From contig JADDOH010000500.1 of assembly GCA_016648135.1 (NCBI GenBank), positions 1 to 64,000 of the forward strand: a stretch of 64,000 nt of DNA, given 5' to 3'. A program made the position numbers and the translations under genes. This DNA comes from Agrypnia vestita. Taxonomy: Eukaryota; Arthropoda; Insecta; Trichoptera; Phryganeidae. The notes under the pieces are model-generated. The model was not told the origin of the DNA. It was given only the letters and a program-made list of their open reading frames with translations, and did not search any database. Numbering within the stretch: position 1 is the first letter of the stretch; each line of letters begins with the position of its first letter. Below, one piece after another: positions 53,471 to 64,000 of the stretch.

Positions 53471-54365
53471 AACTATCGCAATTAAGGAATATATATACAA
53501 TTCGAAACACGTCTTTATAAGAACTTGATAGGAACAAATCGTGTTTTCAACGATTGCCTAATGATACGCAATACAAACATGTAACGAGTTCAAATAAACC
53601 ACACATTCATGTTTTAATAAAATAAATATAAAATCCAGATGCATTTTTAAAATATATTGTTAGTAGGAAACTTCTCGCACGATTTGAATTTATATCACTC
53701 TGACAATCGAGATATTAAAACCACATAAATGAATTATCCCCAAAATAATACAGATCATATAGAAATCCGTGTATTCAATCGCCAGTATAGATAACAAAGC
53801 ATTCTTTTGCATAAGGATACATCCGCCCTGAAGAATCTCTCGTACATTCCGAACCTCGCGACATTGAATATACATAATTATTCTGAATTTTAAATCCCAC
53901 AAACAAACACGAAACACCCTTCGTCAGTAAAGTATTCCATTTTAAAGCCTTTATATCTTTGGTAATATATGAATATCAAATTTAAATGATTTTTCATATG
54001 AACAGCGACAGAATTATATATTTCATAAGCGTTATGCAATAATTCACCCGCTGGAATTATCACAGTCGCCATATTACGATTTCTTGTATATTGAATCTGA
54101 AGCGCGTATAGTAATAATTATCCCTAGGCCCAAAATACGTAACAAAACAATCCACAACATGTATCAATAATTGTTACGATCCAGAAAGTTCTAAATTGAA
54201 TACACGAAAAAGGCAATAGAAATAAATAATATTGAAAATGCTTAGCTGTATCGTCGAGTGTTGCTGCCTCTGTGACTCACTGATGGTATTTCGGTCCTCT
54301 CTCCACAAGAGCCTCCGGCCAACGTTGATGCTGAAGAAAGAAGGACGATCCTCGAATTTGTATGG

Positions 54366-54484
54366 CTTATATAGTCTAAATTCCTCGCCATTCTTGACTC
54401 CAACCGACGTGTAAAGGTAAAGTCTAACTCTCCGAAAGCCTCTGATTGGCCGAATTTGTTCCGCGGACAACCGTTCCTGATTGG
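54366..54484 (-). promoter_or_regulatory. TATA box with two upstream CCAAT boxes (minus strand)
   Basis: On the minus strand two CCAAT boxes (54480-54484 in GAGCCAATCAGG; 54445-54449 in GGCCAATCAGAG) precede TATATAAG (54366-54373) by about 110 and 75 bp, a textbook RNA polymerase II core promoter spacing. Transcription would run left through the repeat island. Confidence 0.5.
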
Positions 54485-54764
54485 CTCGCTTCATCAGAAT
54501 CATATAACATAAAGCCCGCTTTACACGCCCGCGTGCAGAAATAATAACGCTCGCCCGCACCTACTTATCCGGCAGATATTTAATTATAGAGTATTTAACG
54601 GTTTGTGAAGCTTCTCTTTACTATAAACTTTAGCAGATAGATATTTTCGTATAATTTTTCAGCAATGTCTATTTGAATAGGCCAATATCGTTACAGTATC
54701 TTTATATAAACATGATAAAACACTAAATAATATTAACAATACTAATACAAAAAGTCATAAGAAA

Positions 54765-55020
54765 ATAAAATACGTAAGCAATAGATAACTATAGAAACAC
54801 TAACATGATAGTAGGTACATGATACTCTTAATAATAAAATATTTTAAATGAAGATTATGCCTATTATCCCAATTACAAGTGTCTTCGGCACGTTTTAGTG
54901 ATAAGTATTTTTACATTTATGTATATTTTACATGTACATTTATGTGTATTACATATTTAGTATTTGAATCTAGTGTGATCATATAAAAAAATGTAAATAA
55001 ATAATTGATTGAAAAAATGG
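54765..55020 (-). repeat. Dispersed repeat, inverted partner of 31690-31960
   Basis: Contains TACATTTATGTGTATTACAT, GTGTCTTCGGCACGTTTTAG and TAGGTACATGATACTCTTAA, the complement of the copy at 31690. Confidence 0.65.
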
Positions 55021-56055
55021 AAAAAAAATTACAATAAAAATACAAAGAATAACCGGATAAATGTAATTATACATACAGAAAAATTATACAATAAAAGATG
55101 GGTATATTTGTCTTTTAAATGTCTGGTTTATGGGCATTAAATATACAAATGAACTGTGTTGATTACCTAGGCCTAGGCAATGCAGTCTATTATGTATAGG
55201 TGAATTCATACTAGATTTATTGGTGATGAGTTTTTGATGACAATGACGCAATCTCTAAACTATATAACCTTATAGGTAATTTTATGCCTTTAACATAAAA
55301 AATATGGTTCAAAAAATGGTTTTTAGACGTTTCTTTTTCGATTTTTTTATTTTTTTACTTGTTTATTTTTTTTTAAATTCCATATTTTTTGTTATATGGA
55401 CTTATTACGTTTAAAACATATTTCAATACATAATTATTAGTAATTTAAAAGCTTCTCATGGTTTTCTTTTTCCACTGTAACTTTTAAATGTATTTTGTAT
55501 TGTTTTCGGTAGGGTGTCAAAGATTTAAAGTCCATTGTTTAAAATCAAACAATTTTGTGAAATGTTTTTCTTCTGAAATCATATACTGTCGCCGCCTCTT
55601 GTATTGTATGAATGAAAATTTTTATTTAGTTTCATTTTGTTATTATAAATGTTTGGGCAATAATCTATGTCTGATTTTAAATATTTTTACCAAAACAATA
55701 TATTTTATTCTTTGATCTCATTTAAAATTTTTGTTATTTTTTTCTTCTATTGCATTTCAATATTATACGCATTGCTTTATTTCCTTCTATGCTTAGTTTC
55801 TTTAACATTCCTACGTTGCTTATAAATAATATGTTGGAACAATAAATAATTCATGTGCGGGAGAATCATAGTATTAGGTATATATTAATACACTTGTATT
55901 TTTAGTTATATACTTTCACAGTTTTTTTGCAATTTTCTTCACAAAATATTCTTTTTTTTGTTTTTTGGCACTGGCAAGTTTTTTGCCTACACTTATTCCG
56001 GTGATAGCAAATTTTACAGCCGATAGCTGATTTGTGCTCAGTTTGGTTTTCCATT
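55021..56055. other. AT-rich spacer, nothing recognised
   Basis: Text such as AATTTTGTGAAATGTTTTTCTTCTGAAATCATA, GTCGCCGCCTCTTGTATTGT (55550-55610) is loosely repeated at 56675-56735 (TTTTTCTTCTGAAGTCTTAT, GTCGCCTCCTCTTTTATTATG), so a dispersed repeat covers parts of 55480-55700 and 56600-56830. Confidence 0.4.
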
Positions 56056-56060
56056 TCACC

Positions 56061-56130
56061 ATGAATAGACTAACGCTAGAACGACGCAAGGAAATTGTGC
56101 CAGTTTATTTCGAAAATGGTGAAAATACGG
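56061..56130 (+). pseudogene. HTH (DUF4817-like) transposase N-terminus relic
   Basis: Reads MNRLTLERRKEIVPVYFENG then ENTA and a stop. This resembles the helix-turn-helix N-terminus that stands before Tc1/mariner-type transposases in insects (M.R.T.E.R..IV..YYENGE). Only about 24 codons remain. Confidence 0.55.
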
Positions 56131-56224
56131 CATGAAATTATCTTTTCAACGAAGAAAATGTCATGGCTATTACCAGAATTATTATTATAAGTTTTATTTT
56201 ATTTTAAAGTTCCTCTAAAAAACA

Positions 56225-56390
56225 CCCTTTATAAAGTCTTCAAACAATAAGTGCTCCCAGTACGGAATTGAGACGTGGACACTCAATGTCAATATCATAG
56301 AACAATAAAAATGGCGTTCCTTGAAATATATCTGAGAGAGATCGCATACCAAATGGGGAATATAGAAACAAAACTGCCACTATTCAATTG
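56225..56390 (+). pseudogene. LINE RT C-terminal relic
   Basis: LPVRN / YGIETWTLNVNIIEQ followed by WRSLKYI and ERSHTKWGI in shifted frames, recalling YGAETWTL...MLGISLRDRI. Heavily decayed. Confidence 0.6.
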
Positions 56391-57084
56391 ACAAAATTGA
56401 GATTAACGTACATGTGTAACTTTTTTTAAATTTACTCAACAATTTTTAATTACATAATTATTTTATTTTAGGTTATTTATTTATCTTAATTATTTACTTC
56501 CACACATAATGTTGTGTGGGCTAAATACATGATTTCATTTAAACATATTGCACTCCAACTAGTCATTTAAAAGTTTTTATAGTAAAATTTTTGCAATCCT
56601 GTTTAAACCTTCTATGTTTACTGTGTTTTGAATTATTTTTTTGGCAGGCTATCGAATATTTTCAAACCTTTGTCAGACAATTTTTCTTTTTCTTCTGAAG
56701 TCTTATGTTGTCGCCTCCTCTTTTATTATGAGAATTAAATTCTCTGTTCAGCTTCTACCTGTTATCAAAGTATTTGGATAATAATCGGTGTCTAATTTTA
56801 AATATTTGCACCAATGCATTATACATACTTTATTCTTTGATTTACTGTTTCTAATCCTAGGTGTCCAACATTTTTGTTAATTTTTATATTGTGCCAGATC
56901 CACAAGACATTTTGCTAGATGTTTGTCTGCACACATGTACAGTCAAATACATGTGATTACCAACAAATTGATTAGAAATAACGCGGTGGAAACGGAGTAT
57001 AGAACAAAAACTTGGGTGCGGAGCTCGCAGCGCCGGCAGTACACGTGCTGGCGAGCGCTGCCATCTCCCAGTGCTAGCTTATCA

Positions 57085-57771
57085 TCCGTATTCTGAAAAT
57101 AACAATGTCTGGATCTTTAAGATCTTTATCCCAACACTTAATAGACGATAATAAAAATTAAAAATGTCCTGAGCGGATTTTGTAATTCTACGGCTCAAAT
57201 AAAAGGTGATATAAGAAAGATTGTTTCTTACAAACGTATTAATTTCTTCATCCATAGCGTCCAGATGAAATATCATGGCTAAACTTGTAATGACCACGTT
57301 CGGCGTTACCGCGAATTCAAATTTTCCCATCTTGACATTTGACAGATAACAATTTACATCTTTCTCCTTCCCTCTATATCTATCTCATGTAGAAAATTAT
57401 AGAAACAAACACCGACGTAAAGCTATGTATCGTTTATTTTTAATTTTTATTATCGTCTATTAAGTGTTGGGATAAAGATCTTAAAGATCCAGACATATCT
57501 GTCAAAAAATGTCAAGATGGGAAGATTTGAATATGCGGTAACACCGAACGCGGTCATGACAAGTTTAGCCATGATATTTCATCTGGACGCTGTGGATGAA
57601 GAAATTAATACGTTTTGTAAGAAACAATCTTTCTTATATCATCTTTTAATACAGTGTATTTGAGCCGTAGAATCACAAAATCCGCTCTGGACATTTTTAA
57701 TTTTTATTATCGTCTATTAAGTGCTGGGATAAAGATCTTAAAGATCCAGACATTGTTATTTTCAGAATCGG
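57085..57771. repeat. Foldback element with ~265-bp arms
   Basis: The left arm (57085-57351) and the right arm (57497-57771) are inverted copies (CGTATTCTGAAAATAACAAT / ATTGTTATTTTCAGAATCGG at the outer ends; CCCATCTTGACATTTGACAG / CTGTCAAAAAATGTCAAGATGG at the inner ends). An extra copy of TTTTATTATCGTCTATTAAG lies in the loop. The arms carry a matching open frame with the motif IFNFYYRLLS..IKILKIQTLL, so an old coding piece may have been duplicated. Family unknown. Confidence 0.8.
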
Positions 57772-58422
57772 GTAGTACGTTCAGCGGCACTGACGACACA
57801 AAATTGAAAAAAACTTCATTAGGTACTTCTTTATTCCTCCTTTCATCTTGTTTCGACGTTATCAGTATTTCAAAAGTTTACCATCGGCTCTACATTTTCC
57901 TTCGTATTCGATGACATTTATGACATATGATGACATTTACCTATGTGTCTCCCGCATGCCGCATGTCCACCAGCGGTATGTTTCGCATTAATCTATCGTG
58001 AAAAACGGGATCTCTCACGCCATTTTAAATTTTTACTTTCTCCGTGGAGAATGTGATAGATTTAAATAAAATTACGGGAAGAGTATTAGTATTTTTATTT
58101 GTAGACGGACGACATAATTTCAACATTCTTATTCATAACGAGACACGGGCAACTTGTTTGAATGCGCGAATTGAACGGAAGAATTATTCAGATGTGATCA
58201 CCAAACAATGGGCCAAATAATCAGGCGACCGTGGCGCGCTCCTATCCCAGACAATACATATTATTACCTCCAGTCTGGACCAATTGCTGTGATTTGTTTT
58301 ATTTTTTTAGCAGCCCAGAGGTAGAAAAATCGCGGCTGCCGAGCCGAATGCGCTACTCTTCAAGTACGTAAGTATGGCTTTTTTAAAGAATTGGGCCTGA
58401 AAATATTGTTTGGTATACTTTG
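57772..58422. other. Spacer, nothing recognised
   Basis: No feature recognised. Confidence 0.4.
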
Positions 58423-58488
58423 TTAGGTTAGGTTAGGTTAGGTTAGGTTAGGTTAGGTTAGGTTAGGTTAGGTTAGGTTAGGTTAGGT
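58423..58488. repeat. Interstitial (TTAGG)n, about 13 units
   Basis: A perfect run of the arthropod telomeric pentamer, flanked on both sides by non-telomeric DNA, so not a chromosome end. Confidence 0.97.
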
Positions 58489-58924
58489 CCCAAAAAATAA
58501 GAGGTCTGCGTTCACCAATTCACTCTGCAGAAGAGATGTGAAATACGTGGGTTCAATTTTCACAATCCATACTTACTTGTGCCGAGTGACTTACTCCAAA
58601 TTCCCATGATATTATGTATTATTAAGTGTCATGAGGTGTATCGAATAACATTCAATGCTTTATTTCATAATTTATTATATTTTTATGGCAAAAAGATATG
58701 AAGCAACACGTACAGAGAATGATTACAACAAGAATTCCATACATGGATTTACATGGTGTACCGGATGGACAGCATCCATCAGGGAGGCCATCAAAGCGAT
58801 GAAGAGAAGCTGGAATTCAGCATCATTACTAGAGGAAACTCCTGCACAAAAAACCCTTGGGTCTAAATATAGTTGAAGAAGAACAAAGATAAACCCTTGT
58901 TAGTAATTAATATGTCTATAAGTC

Positions 58925-59580
58925 TGTCTGTCTATTTTCTATATAAATCTATATCGTTTGAGCGATCTAACCCATATTTTGCATACTTATTCGTAAAAAC
59001 CCGTCGGGTAACATACAATATGTGAAATTTCCTTGTCCCCCTTACCTCATTCCCTCCGCCGAGATATTTTTTCAATACAAATCAACACCGTTTGACTAAT
59101 CTGACCCAATTTTTGCAAACTTATTCTTTAGGACTCTGGGGGTATCATAAGCAACGTTTTTTCTTCCCTCTTTACCTCTCCCCCTCCCCCTCCCGCTGAT
59201 ATATTTTCCATGCAAATCTGTACCGTTCCACCAATCTGGCCCGAATTTTGCACACTTGTTCTTTAGTATATTCTCCCCTGGTATATTCTTTATACAAATA
59301 TATGACGAAAAACATAGATCACTTTTCCATCTCCCCTTTACTCCACCATTTCCCCTGGTATATTCTCTATACAAATCTACACAATTTAACAGATCTGACA
59401 AAATTTGTGCGTGCTTATCCATTAGAACCTAGCGGAAAACATAGGTGACATTTACCTCCTCTCCCTTATCCCTCCCCCTCCTCTTGATATATTTTTCATA
59501 CATATTTCTACCATTTGACAAATTTTGCAAACATATTCTTAGGACCCGGCGGAAAACGTAAGCTACATTCCCCCCTTGGA
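58925..59580. repeat. Degenerate tandem array, ~130-150-bp units
   Basis: Each unit reads roughly: TATTTT..ATACAAATCTA, CCGTTTGAC, ATCTGACCCAATTTTGCA.AC, TTATTCTTTAG, GGCGGAAAACATAGG, then a C/T-rich CCCTTACCTC.CCCTCC stretch. About five units with indels. The minus-strand frames across it are by-products. Confidence 0.8.
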
Positions 59581-59724
59581 CATCCCATCCATCCCAGCCT
59601 AGATTTAATAGAAACATTGTTTTTATTAGAGGCTTTGCAAAACAGTGGAATCTTTTTTTCCCCCCACAAACTGACGCGTACAAAGTACGCCGCGTACGAA
59701 CAGTAAGTTACTAATATGATATAA

Positions 59725-59985
59725 CAAAAGAAAATATATGAGGCGAATGTTGAAGGCAACAGGAATAGAGGGCGTCCGCGAAAGACCTGGCACGATCAGG
59801 TACTACAAGTATTTGAGGATGGCCCTGTTAAAAGCCGCAACAATCGTAGAACGTGTATGAGAAGATGTATGAATGTGGCCGAAGCAAAAGTGGTGTGCCA
59901 GGATAGAAGAGTGTGGCGTTCAATCCTCTCTGCCTACCCCTGCAGGGAAACGGCGTGATGGTTAGTTAGTTAGTTAGTTATAACA
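59725..59985 (+). pseudogene. LINE 3' end with (TTAG)n tail
   Basis: The plus strand encodes KIYEANVEGNRNRGRPRKTW, HDQVLQVFEDGPVKSRNNRR (one frame), TCMRRCMNVAEAKVVCQDRR, VWRSILSAYPCRETA and a stop, with the tail GGTTAGTTAGTTAGTTAGTTA at 59963-59983. Same family as 8347-8762, on the opposite strand; strongly 5' truncated. Confidence 0.8.
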
Positions 59986-60785
59986 AAAGATTGGGTCTTC
60001 GTTTTAACTCAACAGATTCGATGTGGAAGATGATATTGTTTTTTCACATTTCCTCATTCTTGCACCACAGAGACAGCGAAGACGTTTTGTGTGGTCGCCT
60101 TGTCGCACCGCTTCAGCATTAAAATAAAGCCAAACTGGGTGGCAAAAGTGTAGGGCCGATATGGGAGCTATTGCTCATGAAACGGCCTTAGGTATGCGGT
60201 GGTCTCTCTTTGCTGTTTTAAAAATGTATTTCAGCTCTACCTTATTTGGATCTTCTGGCTCCTATACGCACTCCATGTTCGATTTTCGGGTTATGTTGCT
60301 ATCAACCGCATTAATAGTAACAACGAGATTGTTACCAGATGGTTATTCTTTTTTCTGGAATTTTTCCTCTGTATGTCTTTGTTTTCAAATTGTTGTTTCT
60401 CTGTTAAATGTCAAATAAATAAAGTAATAATTTTTCTGTACATCCTTTTGTATAACAACACACACGCGTACAATTGAAGTTCAACATTCGCATATTTGGA
60501 CTACCCTTATACAGTATCACCGCGCATTAGATATGTTTATGACGGGAAGGACAAATGACTGGGAGTATTGTAAGATACAGCGCCGCAGCCTCTGCGAGAC
60601 TCTAACAATGAAGTCGTCACGGCTGGCTGTCTCGGCTCTGTGGGGGTGAGGGTGGTAAGCTTGGCGAGGGGGAGCTCAAGAGTTCCTGACATGATACAAA
60701 AAAAATACCAATTGGATCGTCTTATGTTGCACATTCCGGCATATTTACTTTGAAATATTAAAAAGTCTTATTTATCAATCAATTA
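59986..60785. other. Spacer with chance frames
   Basis: An 85-codon plus frame (60161-60418) and an overlapping one (60199-60477) have no recognised domain. No repeats recognised. Confidence 0.35.
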
Positions 60786-60832
60786 GAAAGACAAAAAATA
60801 TTTAGCTGCTACCGGTACTCAAACCAACCAAC
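60786..60832 (-). repeat. SINE family B fragment
   Basis: On the minus strand GGTTTGAGTACCGGTAGCAG then CTAAATATTTTTTGTCTTTC matches the B box and start of body of 61462-61600. Confidence 0.55.
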
Positions 60833-60936
60833 GTTTCGTATCAATGTGTCGAAAAAATTAAAATAAATCAATTGATTAAATTCTGGCGTCCTCTAGCGGC
60901 AGATATAAAGTAATTTTCAACCGTTATTGCTTTCCC

Positions 60937-61345
60937 AACGTAAATTAGCGTGCGGCGACTTTGGAACTAAGACCCGCCCCGCCCGCACCGGCGGTAACCC
61001 CTCGCCCTGTCATTCAGTTCATTTTCGTATTTGAGCGCGAGCTGTGACATCTTGATTTCCAATATGCACTGAATTATTAACAAAACATTCCGGGATGGTG
61101 CAAGAACAATTGCCAATGAAGTAATAAAGTTTTGCGAAGCTGAAAGCAAATAATGGACCGATATTACCATTTGATAGGTTGATAGATAGAGCGGCCGCCA
61201 TTACTGGTCTGTTTCTTTAGTGTTGCCCGACCAAATTTCTATTAAAGGCTCCCACACCGATCACCGGACATTCTGTACAATATGTATTGTGTAATAAATT
61301 TACATCCTGGAAACTTCTGTTACGCGACAGGGACGCCCTCCGTCT
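60937..61345 (+). repeat. Dispersed repeat R1, copy 3 (best coding relic)
   Basis: CCAACGTAAATTAGCGTGCG to GGGACGCCCTCCG. The middle reads TFRDGARTIANEVIKFCEAE in one frame, followed (after one deletion) by ANNGPILPFD-like and AAITG text. Agrees with copies 1 and 2. Confidence 0.75.
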
Positions 61346-61461
61346 ATAGTGTGCCGCATTACAAAAATTGAATTGCTTAAAAATGGATAATATATGTTAA
61401 TCAATTAATAATAAAAAATGAGACTTACAGATAAGGTCGATATATTGACGGAAAGGTACGA

Positions 61462-61600
61462 GGCTGATATGGCGTAATGGTAACGCACCTTCCCGTGTTA
61501 GATAGAGGATCCGGGTTCAAGTCCCGGTAGCAGCCAAATATATTTCGTTGATTTGATTTTTCTGTATGTCTTTTTAATTGATTAATAAATTTGGTTTTAA
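61462..61600 (+). repeat. tRNA-derived SINE, family B
   Basis: A tRNA-like head of 74 nt (61462-61535): acceptor GGCTGAT / AGCAGCC with one mismatch, D arm GCG / CGC around TAATGGTAA, T arm CCGGG / CCCGG with loop TTCAAGT. The anticodon arm does not pair well, so a functional tRNA is unlikely. The body TTTGATTTTTCTGTATGTCT, TTTTAATTGATTAATAAA follows. Confidence 0.7.
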
Positions 61601-61698
61601 AATTTACAGAACTTTGTTCAGAGATTGCAACTTCACAATAAGAATGTGTTCTTCAATATAATTTGAAGACTTGTTTTAAACTATAGACCACTAAATAT

Positions 61699-61923
61699 CA
61701 GTTGCGTGCAGTGAGAACTAGAAACATGACTTTTTTCCTAAGCATGTATTTTGAAAAGAAACCAAAATAAAGATATGTCTCGCAATATTTATCACAATAG
61801 TTAACGTATTATTCAGATTTTAATATTTCATAATATTCTACAAGATAAATACTTAATTTTGTTTTTTTTTTTTAAATACATGTTTAAATAAAAAATGCTC
61901 CTTGGTTCTCACTGCACACCCTG
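61699..61923. mobile_element. hAT-type MITE H1, 225 bp, with 8-bp target duplication
   Basis: Ends CAGTTGCGTGCAGTGAGAAC and, inverted, CAGGGTGTGCAGTGAGAAC. Perfect CTAAATAT duplications (61691-61698 and 61924-61931). Confidence 0.93.
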
Positions 61924-62269
61924 CTAAATATAAAATACATTGCTAATACAAATTTATTGGTACACAGTTTGGTTCCACAGCTAGTTTTATAACGTTCGAC
62001 TTTTTTTTTAAATTTCTACTAGATTTTAAATTTTGAATCAAATATGAAAAAAAGGTAAAAATAAATACTCTTATAAAGCATAATATGATAGCAAATGAGT
62101 CGCGTTTTATTACAAAAAGACTTTTTTTCCTTGAGAGACTCAGTGTTTAAAGAAATTTTTTAAACAATTAGTAAATAACGTCTATTGTAAAAAAAACGTA
62201 ATCTAAGGGGGTTAAACTGTAGTTATTCAAGGAGAATGAAACAGCTTTGGATGCCAATCGCGCTAATGA

Positions 62270-62522
62270 TTATTACAACACATATACGAAACAGGTTATA
62301 AAATTTAAATATATACAACCTCTAAAAATTTAATAGACGTGGTAAGAATACCGTGATAGAAATCATGGGTGGAAATGGTGAAACTTACATTGTGTAAAGT
62401 GATCACCAAGTCAGGTGTACGATAGGTCGTAAGCCCTAAGAACATTTAAAGACTTCTATACCTACTTTCCTATAAAAAATATAATTTCGTCTCCGTGAGA
62501 CATCTTTAATATTTCTTGATTA
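62270..62522. mobile_element. MITE M1, right-half copy
   Basis: GATGTGGTAAGAATACCGTG, GTGTAAAGTGATCACC, GATAGGTCGTAAGCCCTAAG and the end CGTCTCCGTGAGACATCTTTAA..TTGATTA. Confidence 0.75.
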
Positions 62523-62577
62523 CACTGAAAAATAAAAATAAATAAAATAAAATAAATAAATTTAAAAAAAATTTAAA

Positions 62578-62645
62578 AATCTGTGACAAAATCCAGTACT
62601 GTGTTCTGAAAAATTTGGACAAACTCAAAATATTCTAAAATACGT
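62578..62645. repeat. Dispersed repeat shared with 8262-8325 (inverted)
   Basis: CCAGTACTGTGTTCTGAAAA, ATTTGGACAAACTCAAAATA and TTCTAAAAT are the inverse of the block next to the LINE at 8347. Confidence 0.6.
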
Positions 62646-63033
62646 GTTATAATTACTCACTAGGGATATAATTATGCAAGAATGAATAGTTTAACTTTAT
62701 TATAAATGTCTTAAATATATGAGGGGCTAAGTTCATAACTGTAAATTTATTCTGTGTTTTTAACCCGTAAGCAAGACTGGCAGAAGGGTTGATGACATTA
62801 AAGTGCTACGAAGGTTTATAATGATTAGATAATAAAATTATGTTTATGTTTATTTTCTTCCATATTTATTTTAAATAAAAATATACAGTAGGTATATACC
62901 TATTCCATTGAAACAGATTTATATCAAATAATGTAACTGATGTTATTATAATATGGGGCGATTCATAAGTTATTTACTCTTTAAAAAATTTATATTGTTT
63001 TATTTGTTTTAATCTATTTATATTTGATTAATT
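62646..63033. other. AT-rich spacer, nothing recognised
   Basis: No feature recognised; may be the distal end of the Penelope-like element that follows. Confidence 0.4.
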
Positions 63034-63075
63034 ACATCTACATGTTTCCGGAAAACCTTTCCATCTTCAGGGTGT
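63034..63075 (-). ncRNA. Hammerhead-ribozyme-like motif 7, behind a Penelope-like ORF
   Basis: On the minus strand: stem I ACACC pairs with GATGT (4 of 5), core CTGAAGA, one inserted T, stem II GGAAA / TTTCC with one extra base each side, (G)GAAAC, stem III AC..GT and an A cleavage position. It lies about 175 nt beyond the stop of the Penelope-like ORF, where such elements carry hammerheads in their pseudo-LTR (established for this class). Confidence 0.7.
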
Positions 63076-63250
63076 TTTATACATATGTCAAAATATCAAA
63101 ATGAATGATGTCTTTTGTTTTGGTTTTCTAAATTATTTAAAATATATACATTTAAATTATTAGGTATTGCTGAAGTTCTTGACTACACAAAATTATTGAA
63201 AAAATTTTAGAATTGGACTAGTAGTTGGACTAATATTTTGTTTACTTTTA

Positions 63251-64000
63251 CATGCTTTACTTATTTTTAATTATTTTAAATAATTCAATTTCAGCCAAAA
63301 ATTATTTATGTGTAAAATAGAAAATCCTAAATCTTTATCAAAACCGTGATCATTTTCTAATAAATGATTTGCGAATTCAGAAAAACCATGTTTTTTCAGA
63401 CATCTTAAATGCTCTTTGACTCTTATATTAATATTACGGCCATAAAATATTATAAAATATTAAACGCTGTACAATTTTTGCACGAAACTTTATAAATACC
63501 TGAATTGTTAAATATATTATCTTTATCTTGTAAATTTATGAGAAGTTTCCCTATATTATGATTTGTATAAAATGCAGGTCAACGTGAAAATTTGATTCGA
63601 AAATGTATTAATATATAAAATTGTTTTCCAATAATCATTATTATTATTTATATTTTATGTATCTGTGAATTGTACAAAAGTTGGTTAGTTATATTTTCTT
63701 TAATTTATTTTTTATAATTTCATCAACTAATTCTGTACTGTATCCATTATTAAATGCGATTTGTTTTATTGTATTTAATTCAATTTGAAAATTAAAGCGA
63801 AACAGAGGTACATTGACAAGACGATATATCATTGAATGAAAACCCGAGTGTTAATGTGATATTATATATAATAGCGTCAGTAAAGGTTGGTAGTCTGTAA
63901 ATTTTAAATTCGATTTTATTATTATTTTTAAAAAGTTTTAGATCTAAAAAATTAAGTGTCGAATTATTTTCTATTTCTAAGGTAAACTTTATGTTATTAT
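63251..64000 (-). pseudogene. Penelope-like retroelement: RT C-terminus plus GIY-YIG domain
   Basis: Minus strand, entering from the right edge. 63990-63850 reads LEIENNSTLNFLDLKLFKNN and then IEFKIYRLPTFTDAI, the conserved FLDL...IYRKPTxTD segment after the RT core. After a frame change come RFNFQIELNTIKQIAFNNGY, STELVDEIIKNKLKKI (about 63790-63690). 63540-63300 gives NSGIYKVSCKNC, (shift) YGRNINIRVKEHLRCLKKHG, FSEFANHLLENDH, the GIY-YIG endonuclease with GIY and YGR motifs. The stop is near 63251. At least two frameshifts and an early stop, so it is inactive. The RT catalytic core lies outside the window. Confidence 0.88.

Larger units (their letters stand above)
48790..54600 (-). other. 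Compositionally distinct non-coding island
   Basis: GC is clearly higher than the surroundings, with no LINE, SINE or MITE pieces that I recognise and no long open frame. It holds tandem-repeat blocks (51220-53470), a degenerate ~68-bp repeat near 50130-50260, and at its right end a promoter-like region on the minus strand (54366-54484). It may be one large non-coding element, such as a long LTR or a large LTR-type non-autonomous element, or a host lncRNA locus. The ends were not found. Confidence 0.4.

Noticed and set aside
58423..58488. A chromosome end
   Set aside because: Unique non-telomeric DNA continues on both sides.
59096..59759. Glycine/Arg-rich open frames on the minus strand
   Set aside because: Caused by the C/T-rich parts of the degenerate tandem array.
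61462..61535. Functional tRNA gene
   Set aside because: The anticodon stem does not pair properly and a SINE body follows; a related SINE head occurs at 19850.

Overview
This window looks like AT-rich, transposon-dense DNA from an insect (or other hexapod). The evidence is an interstitial (TTAGG)n run of the arthropod telomere type, a mariner element, RTE-like and Jockey-like LINE fragments, a Penelope-like element, tRNA-derived SINEs, and a spliced metazoan thrombospondin type-1 (TSP1) gene. The order cannot be fixed from sequence alone; frequent GTAGGTA/TACCTAC motifs would suit a lepidopteran or hemipteran. No prokaryotic genes, CRISPR arrays or rRNA genes were seen.

Layout. 1-393 is an octanucleotide microsatellite. 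561-2999 holds the last three exons of a plus-strand TSP1-repeat gene (ADAMTS/ADAMTSL/papilin-like), with LINE fragments in both visible introns and a polyadenylation signal at 3177-3182. From 3.2 to 24 kb is a mosaic of LINE 3' ends, SINE pieces, foldback palindromes (4559-5267; 15395-15945; one at 21836-22830 split by a LINE), minus-strand LTR relics, MITEs, a repeat with a conserved coding relic, and hammerhead-ribozyme-like motifs. 24424-29410 is a tandem duplication of about 2.59 kb. Each copy carries a hammerhead-like motif, a 550-bp LTR and a TTAA-flanked foldback element, and the copies are joined at an ATC microsatellite. 30243-31528 is a near-complete mariner with an uninterrupted DD34D transposase. 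32-48 kb is mostly quiet AT-rich DNA with hAT-type MITEs, SINEs and a full 577-bp long-TIR MITE. About 48.8-54.6 kb is a compositionally different non-coding island with nested tandem repeats and a TATA/CCAAT arrangement on the minus strand. 54.6-64 kb has a foldback (57085-57771), the TTAGG run (58423-58488), a degenerate tandem array, more MITE/SINE/LINE pieces and, at the right edge, a Penelope-like element (RT thumb plus GIY-YIG) followed by its hammerhead motif.

Apart from the TSP1 gene end, almost everything with coding signal is mobile-element derived. The most notable theme is the set of short hammerhead-like motifs (CTGANGA, one extra nucleotide, a stem, then GAAAC) seen at about eight places. 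One lies just past the 3' end of a recognisable Penelope-like ORF, which ties the others to that class of retroelement. A second theme is the number and size of inverted repeats (arms of about 130-400 bp) of several unrelated families.
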